Positions 1 to 5,873 of a stretch of 5,972 nucleotides of DNA are shown one piece after another. The notes beneath the pieces are model-generated. The model saw nothing but the letters and a program-made list of their open reading frames with translations, was not told the origin of the DNA and ran no database searches. The DNA comes from JBGPGW01 sp041484095 (GTDB lineage Bacteria > Pseudomonadota > Alphaproteobacteria > CADEGL01). Location: positions 1 to 5,972 of the forward strand of contig JBGPGW010000228.1 in NCBI GenBank assembly GCA_041484095.1, given 5' to 3'. The position numbers and the translations under genes are program-made. Positions within the stretch are counted from its first letter, which is position 1. Each line of letters begins with the position of its first letter.

Positions 1-674
1 CCCTGCGGAGGTACGCTTGCGACCGTGCCTTCCATGATTTTCAGCAGTGCCTGCTGCACGCCTTCACCCGAGACGTCGCGGGTGATCGACGGATTGTCGG
101 ATTTGCGGCTGATCTTGTCGACCTCGTCGATATAGACGATGCCGCGCTGGGCGCGCTCGACATTATAATCGGCGTTCTGCAGAAGCTTCAGAATGATGTT
201 CTCGACGTCCTCGCCGACATAACCCGCTTCGGTGAGGGTCGTCGCATCGGCCATGGTGAAGGGCACGTCGATGATGCGGGCCAGCGTCTGAGCCAGGAGC
301 GTCTAGCCGCAGCCCGTCGGGCCGACCAGCAGGATGTTGGATTTGGCCAGTTCGACGTCGCTCGCCTTCTGGCCATGGGCCAAACGCTTGTAGTGGTTAT
401 GGACGGCCACCGAGAGCACCCGCTTGGCATGCCCCTGGCCGATCACATAATCGTCCAGAACCTTGCAGATTTCCTTGGGAGTCGGGACCCCGTCCCGGGA
501 CTTCACGATGGTCGTCTTGTGCTCTTCACGGATGATATCCATGCAGAGTTCGACACACTCATCGCAGATAAACACGGTCGGGCCGGCAATAAGCTTGCGC
601 ACCTCATGCTGGCTTTTGCCGCAGAAGGAGCAATAAAGCGTGTTCTTCGAATCGCCGCCGCTAGCCTTGTTCAT
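1..674 (-). pseudogene. clpX: ClpX, ATPase/unfoldase subunit of the Clp protease; 3' end beyond window, in-frame amber at codon 124
   Basis: ClpX is a cytoplasmic hexameric AAA+ unfoldase that recognises tagged or specific substrates, unfolds them with ATP and passes them to ClpP. The N-terminal zinc-binding domain is intact, with CX2C pairs at C15/C18 and C37/C40. The N-domain linker and the start of the AAA+ domain (DDYVIGQ, then GPTGCG) follow. At 303-305 the codon expected to be the Walker A lysine (GPTGCGK) reads TAG. Beyond it the same frame stays open to the window edge with textbook ClpX sequence: TLLAQTLARIIDVPF, EAGYVGEDVENI, Walker B region IVYIDEVDKI, then ITRDVSGEGVQQALLKIMEGT. 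So one codon is changed, with no frameshift. About 224 codons are visible of a protein usually near 420. The start ATG (672-674) gives the standard N terminus; the Shine-Dalgarno is weak (GGGG, 5-nt gap). It lies downstream of clpP with a 234-bp gap. As read, the product would be a 123-residue fragment without ATPase. A sequencing or assembly error is the simplest explanation, and the gene may be intact in the organism. Confidence 0.92.
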
Positions 675-680
675 ACGTGC

Positions 681-706
681 CCCGACTAGATGTCCCGACT
701 AGATGT
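681..706 (-). repeat. 13-bp perfect tandem duplication in the clpX leader
   Basis: The 13-mer cccgactagatgt occurs twice head to tail (681-693 and 694-706, plus strand), directly upstream of the clpX start codon. In the mRNA sense each copy ends in CGGG, and the copy nearest the gene supplies the GGGG that is the only Shine-Dalgarno-like sequence before the ATG. It may be a recent replication-slippage duplication. Confidence 0.9.
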
Positions 707-733
707 AGTGAGCTTATCTTCTAAGGCCGCCTC

Positions 734-762
734 ATTTACGCATAGGGTCGAGTCCGGCACAA
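734..762 (-). promoter_or_regulatory. weak candidate sigma-70-type promoter for clpX
   Basis: In the minus-strand sense TTGTGC (757-762) is followed after exactly 17 bases by GTAAAT (734-739). This would start transcription about 50-55 bases before the clpX ATG. Both hexamers deviate from consensus, so this is only a candidate. A separate clpX promoter would fit the 234-bp gap after clpP. I see no other clear element in 707-898; the short open frame at 686-868 has no homology I recognise and no convincing ribosome binding site. Confidence 0.25.
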
Positions 763-898
763 GTCCATCGTAGATCAGCGAGTTACGCCGATCAGGCCAA
801 AGCAAGGCTGACAATGCGCGCGCCAGAAGCCGGACCACCGGACCCAAAGGGTGGCATGACGGCTTCAATTTTCCCTTAACGGTGCCTTAAGACGGCCC

Positions 899-923
899 AA
901 AACGCCCCTCAACGGGCTGTTTT
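899..923 (-). terminator. hairpin with short T-run at the clpP 3' end, possible intrinsic terminator or attenuator
   Basis: In the mRNA sense, AAAAC, a bulged A, GCCC, a six-base loop GTTGAG, then GGGC and GTTTT form a stem-loop ending in four T residues. It overlaps the last clpP codons and the TGA stop (909-911). The GC part of the stem is only four pairs and the T-run is short, so it may act as a partial terminator or as a 3'-end stabiliser between clpP and clpX, not a strong stop. Confidence 0.4.
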
Positions 924-1562
924 CGAGGAATCGTCCGGGGATGTCAGGGACGCAGGTCGATGAACCACCACGTCATCGACGAGACCGAACGCCTTGGCCT
1001 CGTTCGGAGCGAGGAAGCGATCCCGTTCCATTGCGTCTTCGATCGTCTTGATGGACTGGCCGGTATGACTCACGAAAATCTCGTTCAGCCGGGCCCGGAG
1101 CGCCAGGATCTCGCGCGCGTGGATTTCGATATCGCTGGCCTGCCCCTGGAAACCGCCGGAGGGCTGGTGAACCATGATCCGCGCATTGGGCAGGGAATAC
1201 CGCTTGCCGGCCGCGCCCGCGGCCAGCAGAAGCGCGCCCATGGAGGCCGCCTGGCCGATGCACAGGGTCATCACGGGGGGCCGGATGTACTGCATCGTGT
1301 CGTAGATCGCGAGGCCTGCGCTCACGAGCCCGCCCGGTGAGTTGATATAGAAGGAGATGTCCTTCGACGGGTTCTCGGATTCAAGGAACAGGAACTGGGC
1401 GCAAATGAGGCTGGCCACATCGTCGTTCACCGGACCGGTCAAGAAGACGATCCGCTCCTTCAACAGGCGGGAAAAGATGTCGTAGGCGCGTTCGCCGCGG
1501 TTGGTCTGCTCCACGACCATGGGGACCAATGTGCCGCGCGTCATTTGGTGATCCACGCTCAT
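909..1562 (-). CDS. clpP: ClpP, proteolytic subunit of the ATP-dependent Clp protease (serine peptidase family S14)
   Basis: ClpP forms a barrel of two heptameric rings in the cytoplasm and degrades polypeptides fed by ClpX or ClpA. The 217-residue product has the full family pattern: LVPMVVEQTNRGERAYDIFSR near residues 12-32, the glycine-rich YINSPGG (72-78), the nucleophile serine S107 in GQAASMGA, histidine H132 in MVHQPSGG, and aspartate D181 in ERDRFL, aligned with the E. coli Ser/His/Asp triad. The length is close to the usual 200-215. The chosen ATG (1560-1562) gives MSVDHQMTRGTLVPMV, matching the short propeptide of alphaproteobacterial homologues, with GGAG at an 11-nt gap and GAGG closer in. 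An ATG at 1542-1544 is also possible. An upstream ATG at 1602-1604 would overlap the tig stop and add 14 residues. Only 34 bases separate it from tig, implying co-transcription. The C-terminal tail after HRPA is a little longer than in E. coli. The stop is TGA. Confidence 0.95.
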   Translation of the reverse strand: MSVDHQMTRGTLVPMVVEQTNRGERAYDIFSRLLKERIVFLTGPVNDDVASLICAQFLFLESENPSKDISFYINSPGGLVSAGLAIYDTMQYIRPPVMTLCIGQAASMGALLLAAGAAGKRYSLPNARIMVHQPSGGFQGQASDIEIHAREILALRARLNEIFVSHTGQSIKTIEDAMERDRFLAPNEAKAFGLVDDVVVHRPASLTSPDDSSKTAR

Positions 1563-1596
1563 CGCCTCGCTCGCTCCATACGCTGCCAAATCGCGC

Positions 1597-3018
1597 TTAT
1601 TCATCCGACGTGTCGTCCGCCTTGGCCTTCTTGGCGCGTTTCGCGGTCTTTTTCGCGGCCTTCTTCTCCGTCGACCCTTCAGCCGCCTTGCCACTCTCGG
1701 CTCCGTCAGACTTCAGGAATTCCTCCGGCGAGATCGTCTTCTTCGTGACTTTCGCCATCTCCAGGATGAAATCCACGACCTTCTCCTCGAGGATCGGCGC
1801 GCGCAGCGTGTCGGCGGCTGCGGGGTTCTGGCTGTAGAACTCCATCACGCGCCGCTCGTTGCCGGGATGGCGCCGCGCCTCGTTAACAAGCGCCCGATTG
1901 AGCTCGTCCGCCGTGACGGCGATATTGTTCAGCCGGCCGACCTCGGAGAGAAGCAGGCCCAGGCGGATCCGGCGTTCCGCCACGGACGCATATTCCTTCC
2001 GGAGATCGTCCTCGCTCTTCGTCGCGTCGTCGGGGTCGAGACGGCCGGCGGTCCGGTCCTGCTCGATCTGCTGCCAGATGCCGTTGAATTCCATGTCGAC
2101 CATGCCGGCCGGCAGCGGGAAGTCATGCGTCTCGGCGAGCCTGTCGAACAGCACCCGCTTCATGCGCGAGCGCGCGACCACGTTATAGGTCGCCTCCAAG
2201 TCCTTTCGAACGGCCGCCTTGAGGGCGTCGAGATTCTCCTGGCCCAACTGCTTGGCAAGCTCGTCGTCGATCGCCACGGGCTGCGGGGCGCGAATTTCCT
2301 TGAGGTCGACCTCGAACACGGCCTCTTTCCCGCGCAAGGAGGCGTTCTGATATTCATCGGGGAATCGAACGTTCACGCTGCGATGCTCGCCGGCCTTGGC
2401 CCCGATGATTTGGTCCTCGAGGCCGGGGATGAAGGCACTGCTGCCGAGCTCGAGATGGTAGCCGTCCGCCTTCCCCCCCGGGATCGGCTTGCCGTCGATC
2501 GTGCCCGCGAAGTCGATGACGACGACATCGCCTTTCTGGCTCGGGCGCGGCTCGCTCACCGGCTCCGTGCGTTTGACTTGCGCCGACCGGCGTTCGACTT
2601 CCTTGTCGACGTCCTCGTCGCCGACGCTCACCTCGAGCCGTTCGAGCTCAATGGTCTTGAAATCGACGGGCGTGATCTCGGGCAACAACTCGACCGCCAC
2701 GGTGAACGAAAGATCCGCGCCGGGATCGGCCGACGTGATCTCGATCTTCGGCTGGAGGGCCGGGCGCAGGCCATGATCGGTGATCGCCTTGCTCGATCCG
2801 TCATTGACGGCTTCCTGCAGCACCTCGCCGCGGACGGACGCGCCGAAGCGCGACCGAAGGAGGGCGAGCGGCACCTTGCCCTGCCGAAACCCGGGGATGC
2901 GTGCCGTCGTGCCAACCGCGCGCAGCTTGTCCTCGACGCGCTGCTCGATGTCGCGCGCCGGCAGGACGACCTTGAATTCGCGCTTCAATCCTTCGGACAG
3001 GGTCTCGGTCACCTGCAT
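1597..3018 (-). CDS. tig: trigger factor, ribosome-associated chaperone with peptidyl-prolyl isomerase domain
   Basis: Trigger factor docks at the ribosomal exit tunnel, holds nascent chains and has an FKBP-type prolyl isomerase domain. The 473-residue product begins MQVTETLSEGLKREFKV, standard for the family. It carries the ribosome-docking signature GFRQGKVP at residues 43-50 (GFRKGKVP in E. coli). The FKBP-like domain spans about 160-243, from GDVVVIDFAGTIDGKPI to VFEVDLKEI. The helical C-terminal substrate-binding domain runs from about 250 to 435, including PLPAGMVDMEFN. A charged Lys/Ala/Glu-rich tail (about 438-473) is low complexity, as is usual in alphaproteobacteria. The start at 3018 is preferred over an ATG six bases upstream because AGGA then sits at a 6-nt gap. 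It lies 73 bp downstream of tRNA-Leu and 34 bp upstream of clpP; the order tig-clpP-clpX is classical. The stop is TAA. Confidence 0.95.
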   Translation of the reverse strand: MQVTETLSEGLKREFKVVLPARDIEQRVEDKLRAVGTTARIPGFRQGKVPLALLRSRFGASVRGEVLQEAVNDGSSKAITDHGLRPALQPKIEITSADPGADLSFTVAVELLPEITPVDFKTIELERLEVSVGDEDVDKEVERRSAQVKRTEPVSEPRPSQKGDVVVIDFAGTIDGKPIPGGKADGYHLELGSSAFIPGLEDQIIGAKAGEHRSVNVRFPDEYQNASLRGKEAVFEVDLKEIRAPQPVAIDDELAKQLGQENLDALKAAVRKDLEATYNVVARSRMKRVLFDRLAETHDFPLPAGMVDMEFNGIWQQIEQDRTAGRLDPDDATKSEDDLRKEYASVAERRIRLGLLLSEVGRLNNIAVTADELNRALVNEARRHPGNERRVMEFYSQNPAAADTLRAPILEEKVVDFILEMAKVTKKTISPEEFLKSDGAESGKAAEGSTEKKAAKKTAKRAKKAKADDTSDE

Positions 3019-3024
3019 GTTCAT

Positions 3025-3028
3025 TCCT
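3025..3028 (-). promoter_or_regulatory. Shine-Dalgarno that decides the tig start
   Basis: AGGA in the mRNA sense directly abuts the first ATG (3022-3024) but is six bases from the second ATG (3016-3018). Only the second spacing is workable, so tig should begin with MQVTETL and not MNMQVTETL. Confidence 0.7.
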
Positions 3029-3091
3029 GCACGTTGACTTGTGTCGTAGTCGAGCGAGCACCGCCCGAATGGCTAAACAGTACCTGGACGA

Positions 3092-3177
3092 TGGTGCGGG
3101 CGGAGGGACTTGAACCCCCACGACGCGAGGTCACAGGAACCTAAATCCTGCGTGTCTACCAATTCCACCACGCCCGC
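3092..3177 (-). tRNA. tRNA-Leu, anticodon UAG (reads CUN codons)
   Basis: The 86-nt class II tRNA has an acceptor stem GCGGGCG (3171-3177) paired with CGCCCGC (3096-3102), discriminator A and a genomically encoded CCA (3092-3094). The anticodon stem CAGGA/TCCTG encloses the seven-base loop TTTAGGT, placing anticodon TAG at 3141-3143. A long variable arm and a TTCAAGT T-loop (3108-3114) follow, as expected for leucine tRNA. D-arm residues GGTAGACAC are typical. It sits just upstream of tig on the same strand with no visible terminator between them, a common alphaproteobacterial arrangement, so tig may be partly transcribed from the tRNA promoter after processing. Confidence 0.97.
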
Positions 3178-3224
3178 AGGGTCGGCCGGCCCGGCGGAAA
3201 CCACCGCCGAAATAGGGCCGCTTC

Positions 3225-3252
3225 TCTATATCAATGGAGCACATGGTGCAAC
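3225..3252 (-). promoter_or_regulatory. candidate promoter for tRNA-Leu (and possibly tig)
   Basis: In the minus-strand sense GTTGCA (3247-3252), a 16-base spacer and TATAGA (3225-3230) lie about 50 bases before the tRNA 5' end. The TATAGA lies in an AT-rich patch within otherwise GC-rich DNA. A small GC hairpin (GGCGG/CCGCC, 3193-3208) and a ggccggcc palindrome lie in the leader. The -35 match is modest, so confidence is limited. No strong terminator for the upstream gene is visible between 3178 and 3271. Confidence 0.35.
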
Positions 3253-3271
3253 CTTGCAACGGGCAAACCCA

Positions 3272-5635
3272 TTAACGCGGCCCGCCGCCGCCTCCCGCAG
3301 CCAGGAAATGACGTGCCGCCGCATCGAGAATGGCCTCGGTATCGATTCCATAGGTGCGATAGAGGTCGTCGATGTCACCCGACTGGCCAAAAGCCTCGAC
3401 ACCGAGGGCCTGCACACGGTGCTGCCGGACGGATCCAAGCCACGACAAGGTGGCGGGATGGCCATCCGTCACCGTGATGAGGCCGGCTTGGCCCGCCAAG
3501 GCCCCCAGAAGCTGGCCGACATGGGACGGCCGGCCCTCGCGCTGACAGGCGCGCCAATCCTCGTGCAGGCGGTCGGCCGATGTGACGGCAAGAAGACCCG
3601 CGCCCGGCACGTCGTCGAGGAGAGCGGCATGGGCCGCGATCGCCTCCGGCGCGACCGCCCCGCTGTACACGACCGCAAGCTCGGCATTCGCTTGCGGCGG
3701 GACCAGCCAATACCCCCCGGCAACGATCGCATCCCTTAACACGGGGTCGAGCGAGCGCCTGGGCTGATCGATCGGACGCGTCGAGAGGCGGAGGTAGACC
3801 GACCCGCCCTCCTTCGCCTGCATGTGCCGGAACCCCCAGGCCATGATGGCCGCCAGTTCGTCCGCATAGGCCGGCTCGAAGCTGGAGAGACCCGGCTGGC
3901 CCATGCCGATGAGGGGCTGGACGATCGACTGATGGGCGCCTCCTTCCGGTGCGAGGGAGATGCCGGAGGGCGTCGCCACGATCATGAACCGCGCATCCTG
4001 GTAGCAGGCGTAGTTGAGGGCATCGAGACCGCGCGCGATGAACGGGTCGTAGACCGTCCCGATCGGGATGAGCCGCGCGCCGAACAACGAGCCGGACAGA
4101 CCGAGCGCCGCCAGCATCAAGAAGAGGTTGTTCTCGGCGATTCCGAGCTCGATGTGCTGACCCTCCCGGTGCATCGCCCAGCGCTGCGCCGAGATGACTT
4201 TCTCTTCCTTGAATATGTCGGCGCGGTCGGAACGGTTGAAGATCGCGCGCTGGTTCACCCAGCCGCCGAGATTGGTCGACACCGTGACATCGGGCGACGT
4301 CGTCACGATGCGGGACGCGAGCGCGCTCTCGCCCTTGCCGAGTTCGTGCAGGACCCGGCCGAACGCCTCCTGCGTCGAGAGACGCGGAGCCTGGGGCACC
4401 GGAAACTCATCCGGGACCGGAATGACCGGCACGTCGGCTTTCTCCTTGGACCGGCGCGCGAACGGCACCAAGCGGAGGAACGATTCGAGCGTCTCGACAG
4501 GCACGTCGAGACCCGCGAAGCGGTCCCACTCGGCGCCCTCGGCGATGCCCATGGACTCCTTGAGCCGGCCAAGCTGCTCGAGATTCATGAGCCCGGCGTG
4601 ATTGTCCTTGTGACCGGCGAAGGGCAAGCCGAAGCCCTTGACCGTATAGGCGATGAAACAATGCGGCAGGTCGGTATCGACGGCGTCGAAAGCCTCGACG
4701 ACCGATTCCATGTCATGGCCCGCGAGGTTGGTCATGAGCGCATGGAGCGCGTCGTCATCGTGCTCGTCGAGCAGGCGCCGGACGAAGCGCGTCGTGCCGA
4801 GATCGGTCTTGAGATGCTCGCGCCAGGCGGCCCCGCCCTTGTAGGTGAGCGCCGCGTAGAGATCGTTCGGGCAGTCGTCGATCCAGCGGCGAAGCGCTTC
4901 GCCGCCGGGGCGCGCGAAAGCGGCCTCCAGACGCTTGCCGTATTTCATAATTACTACTTTCCAACCAACAGCTTGGAAGAAATCTTTAATCTTCTGAAAT
5001 AAGTGATCGGAGACCACGCTGTCGAGGCTCTGGCGGTTGTAGTCCACCACCCACCACAGGTTCCGGACGTCATGCTTCCAGCCCTCGAGAAGCGCCTCGA
5101 AGACGTTGCCTTCGTCGAGTTCGGCATCGCCCAAGACCGAGACCATGCGGCCGGCCGGCGCCTCCGACAGCGCGTGAAGCCGAACGTAATCCTGGACGAG
5201 CGAGCCGAAGAGCGTCATCGCGACGCCGAGCCCGACCGATCCCGTCGAGAAGTCGACATCGTCCGCATCCTTCGTGCGCGAGGGATAGGACTGGGCACCG
5301 CCGAGCGCCCGGAAGCGGGCCAGGTTCTCGCGGCTCTGGTTGCCGAGAAGATACTGAATCGCGTGGAAGACCGGGCTGGCATGCGGCTTGACCGCGATCC
5401 GATCCTCCGCGCGCAGGGCGTGGAAAAACAGCGCGGTCAGGATCGTCGCGGCCGACGCGCTCGAAGCCTGATGGCCGCCGACCTTGAGCCCGTCCCGGCT
5501 GGGCCGGAGGTGGTTGGCGTGATGGATGGTCCAGCTCGACAGCCACAGCACCTTGCGCTCGAGCTCGCGCAGGCATCGCAGCGTGTCGGCCTTGCCGTCC
5601 GCGACGGGACGTCTTAGCGGTATGGCTTCGGCCAT
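3272..5635 (-). CDS. thiamine-diphosphate-dependent E1 enzyme, homodimeric pyruvate dehydrogenase E1 / MdeB-like (transketolase superfamily)
   Basis: The 787-residue protein has the single-chain layout of homodimeric 2-oxoacid dehydrogenase E1 (AceE type): an N-terminal ThDP/Mg domain (about 40-380), a middle pyrimidine-binding domain (about 415-620) and a C-terminal transketolase-like domain (about 635-775). AceE-like landmarks are HASP (85-88), SYPSRTKD (117-124), GSVGLG (132-137), the diphosphate/metal motif GDAELDEGN at 169-177 with N200 in DYNRQ, TVKGFG (331-336), catalytic Glu E501 in GIAENN, and EGGAHQS (564-570) matching the His-rich AceE loop. The motif starts GDA, not GDG. It is about 100 residues shorter than E. 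coli AceE (near 890). Relatives in alphaproteobacteria are commonly annotated as transketolase or as MdeB-like E1 (2-oxobutyrate or pyruvate), so the substrate is uncertain and I give no symbol. It should act in the cytoplasm with a lipoyl E2 partner, but no E2/E3 gene is visible here. The start has a good ribosome site. Residues about 210-232 use strikingly AT-rich codons. The C terminus ends GGGGGPR; the stop is TAA. Confidence 0.85.
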   Translation of the reverse strand: MAEAIPLRRPVADGKADTLRCLRELERKVLWLSSWTIHHANHLRPSRDGLKVGGHQASSASAATILTALFFHALRAEDRIAVKPHASPVFHAIQYLLGNQSRENLARFRALGGAQSYPSRTKDADDVDFSTGSVGLGVAMTLFGSLVQDYVRLHALSEAPAGRMVSVLGDAELDEGNVFEALLEGWKHDVRNLWWVVDYNRQSLDSVVSDHLFQKIKDFFQAVGWKVVIMKYGKRLEAAFARPGGEALRRWIDDCPNDLYAALTYKGGAAWREHLKTDLGTTRFVRRLLDEHDDDALHALMTNLAGHDMESVVEAFDAVDTDLPHCFIAYTVKGFGLPFAGHKDNHAGLMNLEQLGRLKESMGIAEGAEWDRFAGLDVPVETLESFLRLVPFARRSKEKADVPVIPVPDEFPVPQAPRLSTQEAFGRVLHELGKGESALASRIVTTSPDVTVSTNLGGWVNQRAIFNRSDRADIFKEEKVISAQRWAMHREGQHIELGIAENNLFLMLAALGLSGSLFGARLIPIGTVYDPFIARGLDALNYACYQDARFMIVATPSGISLAPEGGAHQSIVQPLIGMGQPGLSSFEPAYADELAAIMAWGFRHMQAKEGGSVYLRLSTRPIDQPRRSLDPVLRDAIVAGGYWLVPPQANAELAVVYSGAVAPEAIAAHAALLDDVPGAGLLAVTSADRLHEDWRACQREGRPSHVGQLLGALAGQAGLITVTDGHPATLSWLGSVRQHRVQALGVEAFGQSGDIDDLYRTYGIDTEAILDAAARHFLAAGGGGGPR

Positions 5636-5640
5636 GCGCG

Positions 5641-5647
5641 ATCCTTA
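5641..5647 (-). promoter_or_regulatory. Shine-Dalgarno for the E1-like gene
   Basis: In the mRNA sense TAAGGAT lies with the AAGGA core six bases before the ATG at 5633-5635. This supports the full 787-residue start. No convincing promoter was identified further upstream (5650-5740); TAGCAT around 5690 could serve as a -10 box but lacks a clear -35. Confidence 0.7.
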
Positions 5648-5745
5648 CTCCCGCTCGGCATCACGAAAGGATGAACGACATTCAATGCTAGCGCAGGGCG
5701 TGTCGCTTTGCACGATCGCGAAACTGAAGTGCGCTTCTCCACTGC

Positions 5746-5776
5746 GCCTCACCCTGAGCCCGTCGAAGGGTGAGGC
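5746..5776. repeat. REP-like palindromic element A
   Basis: GCCTCACCCT (5746-5755) and AGGGTGAGGC (5767-5776) are a perfect 10-bp inverted repeat around an 11-base loop containing GAGCCCGTCGA. The sequence resembles the dispersed intergenic palindromes common in alphaproteobacterial genomes (from memory, not searched). It lies upstream of the E1 gene start. Confidence 0.85.
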
Positions 5777-5796
5777 AAGACGCAAGCGCCCGAACC

Positions 5797-5827
5797 GCCT
5801 CGCGTTTCGACGAGCTCGGGGTGAGGC
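5797..5827. repeat. REP-like element B, inverted diverged copy of A
   Basis: This 31-base segment matches the reverse complement of element A at 26 of 31 positions by hand alignment. The outer arms GCCTC/GAGGC and the TCGACGAGCTC core are kept, but the inner stem is disrupted. Confidence 0.75.
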
Positions 5828-5836
5828 CGAAGCAAA

Positions 5837-5867
5837 ACCGCATGCTGAGCCGGTCGAAGCATGAGGC
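5837..5867. repeat. REP-like element C, same orientation as A
   Basis: This segment matches element A at 24 of 31 positions. The inner stem is CATGCT/AGCATG where A has CACCCT/AGGGTG, so two pairs changed on both sides and pairing is retained. The GAGCC-GTCGA loop is conserved. The outermost arm pairs are partly lost (ACCG against GAGGC). Confidence 0.75.
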
Positions 5868-5873
5868 AGGTTG

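Noticed and set aside
686..868. 60-residue minus-strand frame between clpP and clpX
   Set aside because: No recognisable similarity, no good ribosome binding site, and it ends within the clpX leader duplication.
1563..1694. N-terminal arginine-rich extension of clpP up to an ATG at 1694
   Set aside because: It overlaps the 3' end of tig in another frame; the extra residues are the out-of-frame reading of the Lys/Ala-rich tig tail, and no ClpP homologue I know has them.
3141..3143. The tRNA with anticodon UAG as a suppressor of the clpX TAG codon
   Set aside because: Anticodon UAG reads CUA and other CUN leucine codons. An amber suppressor would need anticodon CUA, so there is no functional link.
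1867..3144. 425-residue plus-strand open frame opposite tig
   Set aside because: It is the antisense shadow of tig in GC-rich DNA and even runs into the tRNA gene; no recognisable domain.
3110..3739. Plus-strand open frame across the tRNA and the E1 3' end
   Set aside because: It reads through a clear tRNA and antisense to a conserved gene; no family recognised.
3824..5617. Long plus-strand open frames (3824-5002 and 5003-5617) opposite the E1-like gene
   Set aside because: They mirror the codon structure of a well-supported minus-strand gene and show only charged, Arg/Asp-rich composition typical of antisense frames.
5671..5694. Tiny plus-strand frame with an AAAGG site upstream of the E1 gene
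   Set aside because: It encodes only about six residues before a stop and has no conserved feature to support a leader peptide.
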